A stretch of 64,000 bases of DNA from CAIOYC01 sp965277345 (GCA_965277345.1 CBDICI010000003.1:186001-250000); one strand, 5' to 3'. Shown: positions 1-7,880, counted from the stretch's first letter. A program made the numbers and translations. Notes: generated from the letters alone by a model not told the origin.

Positions 1-1270
1 CGGTGACCTCCATCTCCAGCGCATGGGCCAGATCGATGGTGGAGCGGACCAGCAGCGGGTCGCGCTGACTGGTGGTCAGACCGCTGACGAAGGCGCGGTC
101 GATCTTCAATTCGTGGGCCGGGATCTGCTTCAGATAGGACAGCGAGGAGAGGCCCGAGCCGTAGTCGTCGATGGCGATGGCGATGCCGGCCTCGGAAAAG
201 GCGCGGATGTGGTGGAGCGCTTTCTCCGGATTGGCGATGACGGCGGTCTCGGTGATCTCGAACCCGAACCGGGTTTCGCGGCCGCGCATCGTCTCCAGCA
301 CCCACGCCGCGAACGCGGGTTCGGCGATCAGCGTGCCCGATATGTTGAGATCGATCCGCACCTTGCGGCCGGCCCCCGCCAGCAGGTCGGACTGCACGAT
401 GGCCTTGCGCACGACGAGTTCGGTGACGGAGCGGACTTCGCCGGTCTCCTCCGCCAGCGGAATGAATGTGTCCGGCGGCACGAACCCTCGCGCCGGATGG
501 CGCCAGCGCACCAGCGCCTCCATGGAGGTGACGGCCGAGGCCCGCAGGCTGAGCTTGGGTTGGTAGAACACCACCAGCTCATCGTTCGCGACGGCGCCGC
601 GAAGATCGCGCATCAGCGACAGCCGCTCGATCCGCTCCGCACGGTCGCGCTCGGTGAAGGCGCCGATCTTCACATGGTTGGCCCGCGTCTTGGCCAGGGC
701 GTGTTCAGCCCGATCGACCAGGGCTTCAAGATCGTCCTTCTCGGCGTCCCGGCCGGCGAAGCCGATGGCGACGTCAAGACAGACCTCGCGGCCGTCCAGC
801 GGGATCGGCGCTTCGAGGCGCCGTTGCAGGTCGGCCAGGACGCCCTCGGCCTCCTCGAAGCCGGCGGCGAAGAAGGTGAACTCGATGCTGGAGCGGTTGA
901 TCCGCCCGAGGTGGACGTGCGGGGCGCAACGCGCGATCCGCTCGCACAGGGTGTTCACCGCCGCATTGGCGCCCGGTTCGCCCAGGTCGTCGCGCATCCC
1001 GTTGAACCGGTCGATGCCCACCATGGCGACGAACGGCGTGCCGGGCGATCCCGACAATCCCCGCCGCGGCGCGTCCGACGGGGTCGCGCCGGCCAGCCCA
1101 TCGAGGCGCTGCTCCAGGATCGCCAGGGTCTCCAGCGCCTGCGACCAGTCGGCGGTCGGATGCCCGCCCTCGGTCTCGATCCTGGCCCGGAGCGACGCCC
1201 TGACCCGCACGATGTCGTCGAGCAATGGGCTTCGCGCGCGCCGATCTATCGAAGAATTTGCGTCGGCCAT
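1..1270 (-). CDS. EAL-domain c-di-GMP phosphodiesterase with degenerate GGDEF domain (3' end off the window)
   Basis: About 423 residues are visible; the C-terminus lies beyond the left edge. Residues about 75-205 align with a GGDEF fold, but the active-site loop reads INRSSIEF (about 124-131), so no cyclase activity is expected. Residues 220 onward are an EAL domain with the motif EALVRW (251-256), Asn309 in LNIS, Glu in ITET (about 341), the DDYGSG loop (368-373) and Lys389 in LKID. These metal and catalytic positions look intact, so c-di-GMP hydrolysis is likely; the remaining catalytic residues are off the window. No transmembrane segment or receiver domain is seen in the N-terminal 70 residues, so it is probably cytosolic. 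The ATG at 1270 is the first good start. A direct repeat lies just upstream. A role in the motile-sessile switch is inference. Confidence 0.85.
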   Translation of the reverse strand, partial: MADANSSIDRRARSPLLDDIVRVRASLRARIETEGGHPTADWSQALETLAILEQRLDGLAGATPSDAPRRGLSGSPGTPFVAMVGIDRFNGMRDDLGEPGANAAVNTLCERIARCAPHVHLGRINRSSIEFTFFAAGFEEAEGVLADLQRRLEAPIPLDGREVCLDVAIGFAGRDAEKDDLEALVDRAEHALAKTRANHVKIGAFTERDRAERIERLSLMRDLRGAVANDELVVFYQPKLSLRASAVTSMEALVRWRHPARGFVPPDTFIPLAEETGEVRSVTELVVRKAIVQSDLLAGAGRKVRIDLNISGTLIAEPAFAAWVLETMRGRETRFGFEITETAVIANPEKALHHIRAFSEAGIAIAIDDYGSGLSSLSYLKQIPAHELKIDRAFVSGLTTSQRDPLLVRSTIDLAHALEMEVT

Positions 1271-1291
1271 GACGATGCACCCACTCTATCC

Positions 1292-1330
1292 GCGCATTAA
1301 AGACCGACGAGGTTGAGTGCGCGTTAAAGA
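1292..1330 (-). promoter_or_regulatory. 12-bp direct repeat upstream of the EAL gene
   Basis: On the minus strand, TCTTTAACGCGC and TCTTTAATGCGC (11 of 12 identical) occur at 1319-1330 and 1292-1303, a 27-bp period, 22-60 bp upstream of the EAL start codon. The arrangement looks like a pair of binding sites for a regulator, or promoter elements. The TTAA cores recall CtrA half-sites, but the spacing is not the usual seven bases. Confidence 0.35.
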
Positions 1331-1516
1331 TCGCGCGGAGACGACCCTTATTTTTGAGTTTAGGCGGTGGTCGGGAAAGCAGTCTTTTGAAAGACGTCGC
1401 TGCTCTCCGCGCTTGATACTTGCCGGCTCAAGGTCGGAATCCGGCTTTCGGCCCTCTTGAAGCTTAGCTATTGGGCGGCGGAAACCTTGGCGAAGCGTCC
1501 GGAGCGGGGAGGGGGC

Positions 1517-3322
1517 TCAGTTCCTCAACTCCAGCCCGGCCATATCGCCGTTCGCGCGCCAGTCCCGCAGGATCTTGATGAAGGCGATCGAGCCCTTGCC
1601 ATAGGAGCCGTTGCGGGCGGCCATGGCGGAGACCTTGCCCTCGTTGTTGTAATAGCCCGGCGTGCACTCCTCCAGGAACTGGGCGCGGTCCATGGCGGTG
1701 TCGACGATCTCCTGCACCCAAGCGTCCTCGGCCGCCCGCGTCGGTTCGACCTCGCGCACCTGCTCGGCCAGGCAGCGCGAGACGATGTAGGCGATGTGCC
1801 GCGCCTGCTCGTTCAGCATGTGCGGGAAGTTGACGGTGAAGCCCGACTGGGCGTTGGACATGATGAAGCAGTTTGGGAAGTCTCGGCTCAGAAAACCGTG
1901 GAAGGTGGAGAGGCCGTCCGCCCAGTGTTCGGTCAGGGTCCGCCCGCCGCGGCCGCGCACCTCATAGCCGGCGCGGCGGGCATAGCCGGTGCCCACCTCG
2001 AAGCCGGTGGCGAAGATCAGGCAGTCCAGCGGATATTCCACCCCGCCCGCCACCACGCCTCGCTCGGTGATCCGCTCCACGCCCTTGCCGTCGGTATCCA
2101 CCAGGGTGACGCTCTGCCGGTTGAAGGCGTCCAGATACTCGTCGTGGAAGCAGGGACGCTTGCAGAACTGGTTGTAATAGGGCTTCAGCGCCGCCGCGGT
2201 GGCCGGGTCGCGAACCACGCCGTCCACCCGGGCGCGGATCGACTCCATCTTCTGGAAGTCGGCCAGTTGCACCAGTTGCGCCGGGTCGGCCCCGCCCTCG
2301 CCCATGCCGGCGCGCTTCCTGGCGATGAGGCCGAGGTTGCGGATGATGTCGGTCCAGCCGTCGGAGACCAGGTCCTCCTCCGCCCAGCCGCCGGAGACCA
2401 GGGTATTGAAATTGTCCATCCGGTGCTGCTGCCAGCCGGGCTGCAGCGCGGCGACCCAGTCCGGGTCGGTGGGCCGGTTATTCCTCACGTCGATGGAGGA
2501 GGGGGTGCGTTGGAACACGTGCAGGGATTTGGCGTGGGCGCCGAGGTGGGGCACGCACTGCACCGCCGTCGCCCCGGTGCCGATCACGCCCACGCGCTTG
2601 TCGGCCAGGCCTGTCAGCCCGCCGTCGGGGTCGCCGCCGGTATAGGCGTAGTCCCAGCGCGAGGTGTGGAAGGTATGGCCTTTGAACTTCCCGACGCCCG
2701 CAATGCCCGGCAGCTTCGGCCGGTGCAGCGGGCCGTTGGCCATGACCACGAAGCGCGTCTTCATTGCGTCGCCGCGGTTGGTGCGCAGGGTCCAGCGCGA
2801 GGCTTCGCCGTCCCAGGTCAGATCGGTCACCTCGGTCTGGAAACAGGCGTTGCGATAGAGGTCGAAGCGTTCGCCGATGGCGCGGCTGTGGCGCAGGATC
2901 TCGGGCGCGCGGGTGTATTTCTCGCGCGGGATGAAGTCGAGTTCCTCCAGCAGCGGCAGGTAGACATAGCTCTCCACGTCGCAGGCGGCGCCGGGATAGC
3001 GGTTCCAGTACCAGGCGCCGCCGAAGTCGCCGCCCTTCTCGATCAGGCGGATGTCCTCCACCCCCGCCTGGCGCAGCCGCGCCCCGGCCAGCAGGCCGCC
3101 GAAGCCGCCGCCGATCACCACCACCTCCACCTCGTCGGTGAGCGGTGCGCGGGTGAAGCCCGGCTCCACATAGGGGTCGTCCAGGAAGCCGGCGAACGCG
3201 CCCGCCACCTCCACATACTGTTCATTTCCCTCGGCGCGCAGGCGCTTGTCGCGTTCGGCGCGGTATTTGGCCTTGAGCGCCTTGGGGTCGAAGCCCAGCT
3301 CCGTCGTCGCCGCATCCGCCAT
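1517..3322 (-). CDS. Flavin-containing monooxygenase, Baeyer-Villiger type
   Basis: A 601-residue FAD- and NADPH-dependent monooxygenase, predicted to turn ketones into esters or lactones (cyclohexanone/phenylacetone monooxygenase family, typically 540-600 aa). Visible features are the FAD-binding GGGFGG at about 71-76, the family fingerprint FKGHTFHTSRWD at about 213-224 (pattern F-x-G-x3-H-x3-W-D), and a second Rossmann motif GTGATA at about 248-253 for NADPH. An N-terminal extension of about 65 residues precedes the first Rossmann fold. The ATG at 3322 is chosen because GGAG lies six bases upstream; an in-frame GTG four codons earlier is the alternative. It stands alone, with noncoding DNA on both sides. 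The substrate cannot be read from the sequence. Confidence 0.85.
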   Translation of the reverse strand: MADAATTELGFDPKALKAKYRAERDKRLRAEGNEQYVEVAGAFAGFLDDPYVEPGFTRAPLTDEVEVVVIGGGFGGLLAGARLRQAGVEDIRLIEKGGDFGGAWYWNRYPGAACDVESYVYLPLLEELDFIPREKYTRAPEILRHSRAIGERFDLYRNACFQTEVTDLTWDGEASRWTLRTNRGDAMKTRFVVMANGPLHRPKLPGIAGVGKFKGHTFHTSRWDYAYTGGDPDGGLTGLADKRVGVIGTGATAVQCVPHLGAHAKSLHVFQRTPSSIDVRNNRPTDPDWVAALQPGWQQHRMDNFNTLVSGGWAEEDLVSDGWTDIIRNLGLIARKRAGMGEGGADPAQLVQLADFQKMESIRARVDGVVRDPATAAALKPYYNQFCKRPCFHDEYLDAFNRQSVTLVDTDGKGVERITERGVVAGGVEYPLDCLIFATGFEVGTGYARRAGYEVRGRGGRTLTEHWADGLSTFHGFLSRDFPNCFIMSNAQSGFTVNFPHMLNEQARHIAYIVSRCLAEQVREVEPTRAAEDAWVQEIVDTAMDRAQFLEECTPGYYNNEGKVSAMAARNGSYGKGSIAFIKILRDWRANGDMAGLELRN

Positions 3323-3456
3323 GGTCGTCTCCACCGTACCCGATCATCAAAGCCCAAAGAACCGTTACCTGGCAAGCGAAGCGCGTGTGGCGCCCTCACG
3401 CCGTTGCTCACGGCGACGGCGGAGGGTGTATGAGAAGACGACACCGTTTGAAATAA

Positions 3457-3608
3457 GCCCCTCCCCCTTGCGGGGAGGGGTTGGGGTGGGGGTGCGGCCG
3501 ACGTCAGGCGGCCGAACTGAAGTGCTAATCTTTCAGCCTCGGCGCTGACACCCCCCTCACCCCGGCCATGTTCCGGGGGCTGCGCTTTCCCCGCAAGGGG
3601 GAGAGGGT
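3457..3608. repeat. Palindromic C/G-run intergenic repeat
   Basis: The left arm begins CCCCTCCCCCTTGCGGGGAG (from 3459) and continues into GGTTGGGGTGGGGGTG; the right arm (3549-3608) is its near reverse complement, containing CACCCCCCTCACCCC and CCCCGCAAGGGGGAG. Each arm can fold on itself and the two arms can pair. Repeats of this type occur widely between genes of GC-rich proteobacteria. A related element lies at 46923-47072. Confidence 0.6.
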
Positions 3609-3709
3609 TCCTGGTATTTCGGATCGAGGTATAGGCAAGAGTTTTTGGCAATAGTCCCTAAACTTCGGCGAGAGGAACAGCTTGCAACCCGTGCGATCCG
3701 CACCGTGTT

Positions 3710-3825
3710 CTCCACCGGACTCTCTGGTGGACTCGCGTGGACTGAGGTTTTTCGGACAGGCTACAGACGGCAAAGGGAAAATCGGCGCTGATCCGGACTC
3801 CGTGGACTCTCCGGACTCCGCGCAG
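3710..3825. repeat. Cluster of GGACTC / TGGACT words
   Basis: Within about 115 bases the word GGACT recurs at least six times, for example CCGGACTCTC near 3715, GTGGACTCG near 3728, GTGGACTGA near 3738, and CCGGACTCCGTGGACTCTCC from about 3796. TCCACC (3711-3716) and GGTGGA (3726-3731) also form an inverted repeat. It lies directly downstream of flbY (minus strand). Its function is unknown. Confidence 0.4.
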
Positions 3826-3832
3826 AACGGGA

Positions 3833-4273
3833 TCAAGCGCGTCTGTTTAGGGCGATGGCGCTGGCGCTGGCCGTGGCGGGCCGGGCGCCGGGGCCATAGC
3901 CGGCGGCGGCGGTGCGGTTCTGGGCGACCTCCTCGGCGATGGCCCTCACCAGACCCTCGCTCACCGCGCGGGCGGCGGCCACGGCGCGGCCTTGGCGGGC
4001 CAGCACGGCCTCGAACGCCTCGGTGGCGCGGACCAGGCGTCTGCGGGTCTCCCGCGCCGCGCCGGCGATCAGCTCCGGCTGCTGTTTCACCCGCGCCGCC
4101 TCGTGACGATAGAGGTTGGCCACGCGGGCGGTTTCGGCGATGCCGGCGGCGGCGTCCTGTGGCCGCTGCCGCTCGAACGCCAGGGTCTCGCCGGCCAGCC
4201 GGTCGGTGAGGCGCTCGGTGAGTTGGATCAGCTGCGCGGCGCGGTCTTCGGCGTCGAGGGCGGCGAGGCTCAT
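3833..4273 (-). CDS. flbY: Flagellar protein FlbY (FlgN-like)
   Basis: A 146-residue soluble, mostly helical protein rich in Ala, Arg and Glu, without a signal peptide. The segment around residues 45-75 (ETARVANLYRHEAARVKQ) is the recognisable part of the FlbY family, small proteins of Caulobacterales encoded with the P-ring gene and thought to be FlgN-like secretion chaperones. It is the third gene of the flgI-cheL-flbY unit; its start codon overlaps the cheL stop by four bases, indicating translational coupling and expression from the sigma-54 promoter upstream of flgI. Identification rests on this context plus a modest sequence match. Confidence 0.75.
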   Translation of the reverse strand: MSLAALDAEDRAAQLIQLTERLTDRLAGETLAFERQRPQDAAAGIAETARVANLYRHEAARVKQQPELIAGAARETRRRLVRATEAFEAVLARQGRAVAAARAVSEGLVRAIAEEVAQNRTAAAGYGPGARPATASASAIALNRRA

Positions 4274-4692
4274 GCGGCGATGTCCAGCGTTTGGGCGGGG
4301 GCCTGGGCGGGTGTTGAGGGCGCGGCCAGGGTTCCAGGTGCGGTTGCAACGGCCGCCGGGGTGGCGGAAAGGCCCTGCAGCTTCAACATGTCGGTTTCGA
4401 TCCGTCGGGACAGGCCCACCCCGCCATGGCGCACCATCGACTTGGCCATGGCGTCGGTAAGGAAGGATTTGAAGGCCTCCTCACCCTCGCCGCCGCCGAA
4501 GCTGGAGGCCTTCACCCCGCTCATCATCTGGCCGAGCATGATGGAGAGGAAGGCGCCCTCATAGTCCTTGCCGGCCTTGGCGATCCGGGTCCGCCTGGCG
4601 GTCTCGTCCAGGCCGCCCGCCTGACTGGAGGCGGTGGTCGACGCCGCGGGTTTCAGCAGGGACAGGGGCAGGGCGCTGACGGAAAGGTCCAT
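4270..4692 (-). CDS. cheL: Rod-binding protein CheL (FlgJ N-terminal domain)
   Basis: A 140-residue protein corresponding to the rod-binding N-terminal domain of FlgJ, with no peptidoglycan hydrolase domain, as usual in alphaproteobacteria. The core runs from about residue 34 to 108 and contains the family pattern KDYEGAFLSIMLGQMM followed by FKSFLTDAMAKSMV. It is predicted to cap or stabilise the growing flagellar rod in the periplasm. It sits two bases after flgI and overlaps flbY by four bases. The Ala/Pro/Thr-rich C-terminal tail (from about 110) is low complexity. Confidence 0.85.
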   Translation of the reverse strand: MDLSVSALPLSLLKPAASTTASSQAGGLDETARRTRIAKAGKDYEGAFLSIMLGQMMSGVKASSFGGGEGEEAFKSFLTDAMAKSMVRHGGVGLSRRIETDMLKLQGLSATPAAVATAPGTLAAPSTPAQAPAQTLDIAA

Positions 4693-4694
4693 GG

Positions 4695-5801
4695 CTACAG
4701 CACCTCGAGGTCGGCCTGCAGCGCGCCGTTGCGCTTGATGGCCTGCAGGATGGAGATCATGTCGCGAGGCGAGACGCCCAGCGCGTTCAGCCCCTTGACC
4801 AGACTGGCCAGCGAGGCGCCCGACTTCAGCACCATGAACTTCTTGCCCTTTTCCTCGTCGACCTTGAGGTCGGTCTTCGGCACGACGGTGGTCTGGCCCT
4901 GGCTGAAGGGATTGGGCTGGCTGACTTGGGGGGTCTCGGAGACCGAGATGGTGAGGTTGCCCTGATCGATGGCCACCGGCGAGATGCGTACGTCCTGGCC
5001 CATGACGATGACGCCGGAGACCTCGTCGATCACCACCTTGGCCACGCCGTCGGGATCGACCTCCAGCGCCTCGATGTCGGAAACCAGGTCCATCATGGTC
5101 TTGCCGGCCGGGCGGGTGACGCTGACCACGCCGGGGTTCTCGGCCACGGCGATGCCGGCGAAGCGGCCGTTGATGGCCTGGGCGACGCGGCGCGCGGTGG
5201 CGAAGTCGGGGTTGCGCAGGGTCAGGCGGATGCCGCCCTGCTTGGTCAGGTCATAGCCCACCTCCTTTTCCACCGTGGCGCCGTTGGCGATCTGGCCGGA
5301 GGTCGGCACCCCGCGGGTGATGGAGGAGCCAGACGCGCCGGAGGCGGAGACGGAGCCGGTCTGCACCGTGCCCTGGGCGACGGCATAGACCTCGCCGTCC
5401 GGGCTCTGCAGCGAGGTCATGACCAGCTTGCCGCCGAGCAGGCTCTTGGCGTCGCCCATAGCCGAGACGCTGACGTCGATCTCCTCGCCCGGCGTGGCGA
5501 AGGCCGGCAGGCTGGCGGTCACCGTCACCATGGCCACGTTCTTGGTGTCGATATTGGTGGCCGCGCGGGTGTTGATGCCGAGGCGCTCCAGCATGGATTG
5601 CAGGCTCTGCTGGGTGAAGGGGATGTTGCGCAGCGAGTCGCCCGTGCCGTTCAGGCCCACCACCAGCCCGATCCCGATCAGCTGGTTGGACCTGACCCCC
5701 TCGAAGCTCACGATGTCCTTGATGCGCGAGCGGGCCGTCGCGGGCTGAACCGCCAGCGCCAGCATCAGGGTCGCCAGGACCCACTTGAACCCGTTACTCA
5801 T
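4695..5801 (-). CDS. flgI: Flagellar P-ring protein FlgI
   Basis: A 368-residue periplasmic P-ring subunit, the normal family length. The ATG at 5801 begins with a Sec signal peptide (about 22 residues ending PATA) followed by RIKDIVSFEGVRSNQLIGIG, the conserved FlgI start of the mature protein. The conserved LVVGLNGTGDS follows. The C-terminus is LKRNGALQADLEVL, also typical. The frame stays open upstream to 6590, but that extension lacks FlgI homology and would remove the signal peptide from the N-terminus. It is the first gene of flgI-cheL-flbY, with a sigma-54 promoter 31-47 bases upstream of the ATG. Confidence 0.96.
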   Translation of the reverse strand: MSNGFKWVLATLMLALAVQPATARSRIKDIVSFEGVRSNQLIGIGLVVGLNGTGDSLRNIPFTQQSLQSMLERLGINTRAATNIDTKNVAMVTVTASLPAFATPGEEIDVSVSAMGDAKSLLGGKLVMTSLQSPDGEVYAVAQGTVQTGSVSASGASGSSITRGVPTSGQIANGATVEKEVGYDLTKQGGIRLTLRNPDFATARRVAQAINGRFAGIAVAENPGVVSVTRPAGKTMMDLVSDIEALEVDPDGVAKVVIDEVSGVIVMGQDVRISPVAIDQGNLTISVSETPQVSQPNPFSQGQTTVVPKTDLKVDEEKGKKFMVLKSGASLASLVKGLNALGVSPRDMISILQAIKRNGALQADLEVL

Positions 5802-5831
5802 GCGGCCCCGCCCCTTTACCTGCCCACGCCA

Positions 5832-5848
5832 TGCGAACGACGTGCCAG
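5832..5848 (-). promoter_or_regulatory. Sigma-54 promoter for flgI-cheL-flbY
   Basis: The minus strand reads CTGGCACGTCGTTCGCA. The GG and GC pairs have the exact -24/-12 spacing, and only one base differs from the consensus TGGCACG-N4-TTGC (TCGC instead of TTGC). Transcription would start near 5821, about 20 bases before the flgI ATG. Sigma-54 control of class III flagellar genes is established in Caulobacter. Confidence 0.75.
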
Positions 5849-5928
5849 GGTGCGCGTCAGAAAACGCTTTGCGCAGCAGGGCTCCAGGCGGTCGCCGCAG
5901 CGGCTGCGGCAGGATTTGCCCGGCGCCG

Positions 5929-5936
5929 TTAACCAT
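5929..5936 (+). promoter_or_regulatory. CtrA-type half-site between flgI and fliX
   Basis: TTAACCAT matches the preferred left half of the CtrA recognition site and lies 52 bases upstream of the fliX start. The second TTAA half is not present at the standard spacing, so this is only a candidate. Confidence 0.35.
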
Positions 5937-5950
5937 ACCGCAAGGCTCCT

Positions 5951-5967
5951 CAGCAAAAACTGCCGCC
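5951..5967 (-). promoter_or_regulatory. Candidate FlbD enhancer (ftr-like) element
   Basis: The minus strand reads GGCGGCAGTTTTTGCTG, which resembles the GGCA...TTTTTGC core of Caulobacter ftr enhancers. It lies about 105-135 bp upstream of the sigma-54 promoter, the usual enhancer distance. This is inferred by resemblance only. Confidence 0.35.
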
Positions 5968-5987
5968 ATGGCGTTGGGGAACATCCG

Positions 5988-6434
5988 ATGAAGGTGAGCG
6001 GACCGGGGGCGACGGCGGCGACCGGCCCGGCCGCGCGCTCGACCCGGCCCTCCGGCGACGGTTTCGCGCCCGAGGCCGGCGAGGGCGCGCGCGAGGCGGC
6101 GGCCCCGCGCGCGGTGGGCGGCGTCTCCGCCCTGGGTTCGCTCGACGCCCTCCTCGCCCTGCAGGAGACGCTGACGCCGGTGGAGCGGCGCAAGCGGGCG
6201 ATCCGCCGGGCCGGCGGCCTGCTCGACGCCCTCGAACAGATGAAGCTGTCCTTGCTGGAAGAGGGCGGCGACCCGCGAGGCGCGCTCGAACGGCTGCGCC
6301 TCGTGGCTCGGGACGCCCGGGACGATACCGAGGATGGCGGGCTTGAGGCGGTGCTCGACGCGGTCGAAGTGCGCGCGGAGGTCGAACTCGCCAAGGACGA
6401 AATGGCGCGCCGGGCGCGGGATTTGGCGGCCTGA
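5988..6434 (+). CDS. fliX: Flagellar assembly regulator FliX
   Basis: A 148-residue protein of the FliX family, which in Caulobacter links completion of early flagellar structures to activation of FlbD and hence to sigma-54-dependent class III genes. The N-terminus MKVSG is the family start. After a Pro/Ala/Gly-rich linker the conserved part runs from about residue 48 to 148: SLDALLALQE, ERRKRAIRRAGGLLDALE, and the C-terminal EVRAEVELAKDEMARRAR. It is divergent from flgI, the arrangement known in Caulobacter, and is followed by dksA, which has its own promoter. Confidence 0.9.
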   Translation: MKVSGPGATAATGPAARSTRPSGDGFAPEAGEGAREAAAPRAVGGVSALGSLDALLALQETLTPVERRKRAIRRAGGLLDALEQMKLSLLEEGGDPRGALERLRLVARDARDDTEDGGLEAVLDAVEVRAEVELAKDEMARRARDLAA

Positions 6435-6448
6435 CAATCTGACGCGCG

Positions 6449-6476
6449 TTGAACGGCGCTCAGATGGTGTTATAAG
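6449..6476 (+). promoter_or_regulatory. Sigma-70-type promoter for dksA
   Basis: TTGAAC (6449-6454) and TATAAG (6471-6476) are separated by 16 bases, and the predicted start is about 40 bases ahead of the dksA ATG. It overlaps nothing coding, because fliX ends at 6434. Confidence 0.6.
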
Positions 6477-6523
6477 CCCGACGCCTATTGGGGGCGTAAG
6501 AAACGCATAGTGTGAGGGCGTCC

Positions 6524-6973
6524 ATGCAGGCGGCCACAGCAGTGGTTTCGGAACGAGAGGCTCTGGAGCTTCCGGATACCTATCGTCCAACCGAGACCGA
6601 GCCGTTCATGAACGAACGGCAGGTTCAATACTTCCAGCGCAAGCTACTGGCCTGGAAAGAAGATATTCTTCGAGAGTCGCGAGAGACTCTCAGCCATCTG
6701 CAGGCCGAGACCGAGAACTACCCCGACATCGCCGACAAGGCTTCATCGGAGACCGACCGGGCGCTCGAACTCCGGACCCGCGACCGCCAGCGCAAGTTGA
6801 TTTCCAAGATCGACGCGGCGCTCCGCCGAATCGAGGACGGCGACTACGGCTACTGCGAGGATACGGGCGAACCGATCAGCCTGGCCCGCCTGGAGGCCCG
6901 GCCGATCGCCACCCTCGGCCTCGAGGCGCAGGAACGGCACGAGCGCAAGGAACGGGTCCACCGGGACGATTGA
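6524..6973 (+). CDS. dksA: RNA polymerase-binding transcription factor DksA
   Basis: A 149-residue DksA/TraR protein that binds the secondary channel of RNA polymerase and works with ppGpp in the stringent response. The coiled-coil region (about 35-95) carries the DxxDxA tip (DIADKASSETD). The C-terminal globule reads GYCEDTGEPISLARLEARP: only one of the four zinc-binding cysteines of E. coli DksA remains, which is normal for alphaproteobacterial DksA. The ATG at 6524 is preferred because GAGG lies just upstream; an in-frame GTG at 6512 is the alternative. Confidence 0.93.
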   Translation: MQAATAVVSEREALELPDTYRPTETEPFMNERQVQYFQRKLLAWKEDILRESRETLSHLQAETENYPDIADKASSETDRALELRTRDRQRKLISKIDAALRRIEDGDYGYCEDTGEPISLARLEARPIATLGLEAQERHERKERVHRDD

Positions 6974-7014
6974 TCGGACCGGCGGCGCTGCGTCGTTGGC
7001 TTCGCCGCCCTTCG

Positions 7015-7135
7015 GGTCGAGACGCCTCCGATCAAGTCGGAGGTTCCTCAGGGTGACGACGGGGGAGTGAACCTTAACCACATTCGTCATGCTCAGGAGC
7101 GAGCTCGCTCGCGTCTCGAAGCACGCAAAAGCGTG
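7015..7135. repeat. Palindromic intergenic repeat after dksA
   Basis: The segment contains GGTCGAGACGCCTCCGATCA, a small hairpin CTCCGA-TCAAG-TCGGAG, then CCTCAGGGTGACG, followed in inverted sense by CGTCATGCTCAGGAGCGAGC and CGTCTCGAAGCACGC. The two halves are imperfect inverted copies. It occupies almost all of the gap between dksA and the converging LOG gene. Confidence 0.5.
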
Positions 7136-7157
7136 GAACCCCAAATCCAAACAACGC

Positions 7158-7811
7158 TCAGGCCTTTCTTGTCACCTCGGCGTCCGGATAGCCGTGGAAG
7201 CCGGGACCGTGCTCCGCGGCATCGATCATCCGGCGGATGGCGGGAAGCACCTCGGCCACCGTCGCCACCGATACCCACGTGTCGGGCAGCCAGGTCGGCA
7301 TGACCTGCTCCGCGATCAGGTGGCGCAGGGTGGCGAACAGCGTCTCCCAGAAGCCGTCGATGTTCAGGAACACGATGGGCTTGCGATGCAGGTCGAGCCG
7401 GCGCCACGACATCAGCTCGATCACCTCCTCCAGCGTGCCGATCCCGCCCGGGAAGATGGCGAAGGCGTCCGATTCCTCGAACATCCGCATCTTGCGGGCG
7501 TGCATGGTGTCCACCACCACGGTCTCCACCGCGTCATAGATCACCTCGTGGCGGCGGAGGAAGTTCGGCATCACCCCCAGCACCTCTCCCCCCGCCGCAT
7601 GGGCCGCCTTGGCCGCCGCGCCCATCAGGCCGACGCCGCCCCCGCCATAGACCAGGCGCACCCCTTCGCCGGCCAGGGTGCGGCCGAACGCCTCCGCCGC
7701 CCGCAGATAGTCCGGGCGCGCCGTGTTCGACGACCCGCAGAAAAGACACACGGAAAGACCGGGCGCGGAAAGACTGGGCCGCGCGATCGCGCCCCTTTCT
7801 GTCGTTGGCAT
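7158..7811 (-). CDS. LOG family protein (cytokinin riboside 5'-monophosphate phosphoribohydrolase-like)
   Basis: A 217-residue Rossmann-like protein of the LOG family, once annotated as lysine decarboxylase. It carries both family motifs: YGGGGVGLMG (about 57-66) and PGGIGTLEE (about 121-129), plus the Arg of HARKMRM that completes the active site. The reaction is probably hydrolysis of the N-glycosidic bond of a nucleoside 5'-monophosphate. The start ATG at 7811 gives a normal length. It is divergent from the lipoprotein gene at 7881, with 69 bases between them. Confidence 0.88.
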   Translation of the reverse strand: MPTTERGAIARPSLSAPGLSVCLFCGSSNTARPDYLRAAEAFGRTLAGEGVRLVYGGGGVGLMGAAAKAAHAAGGEVLGVMPNFLRRHEVIYDAVETVVVDTMHARKMRMFEESDAFAIFPGGIGTLEEVIELMSWRRLDLHRKPIVFLNIDGFWETLFATLRHLIAEQVMPTWLPDTWVSVATVAEVLPAIRRMIDAAEHGPGFHGYPDAEVTRKA

Positions 7812-7880
7812 GAGGCGCAAACCCTTTTCGATAGCTTGGCCGCCTTGCGGGCGGTCCGGTTTGGGCCGATCTAGCATGGA

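Larger units (their letters stand above)
3323..3832. other. Intergenic region with palindromic G/C-run repeat and GGACTC cluster
   Basis: The 510 bases between flbY and the monooxygenase hold no convincing gene. Reading frames here are short and follow the repeats. Two structured segments, listed separately, fill much of it: an inverted repeat of C/G runs (3457-3608) and a cluster of GGACTC/TGGACT words (about 3710-3825). Confidence 0.6.

Noticed and set aside
23..1300. Plus-strand open frame of 425 codons opposite the EAL gene
   Set aside because: The minus strand encodes a clear EAL domain; the plus-strand translation has no recognisable motif and is a by-product of GC-rich codon usage.
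1382..1404. GTCTTT-TG-AAAGAC hairpin between the monooxygenase and EAL genes
   Set aside because: Stem is short and no T-run follows on either strand, so it is not listed as a terminator.
1457..3433. Plus-strand open frame of 658 codons opposite the monooxygenase
   Set aside because: It is antisense to a well-supported Baeyer-Villiger monooxygenase and lacks any family features.
4926..6434. Plus-strand 502-codon frame covering fliX and the antisense of flgI
   Set aside because: Only the last 148 codons (from 5988) match a family (FliX); the rest is antisense to flgI.
5802..6590. N-terminal extension of FlgI by about 260 codons
   Set aside because: It would bury the signal peptide, overlap fliX and include the sigma-54 promoter; no homology to FlgI.
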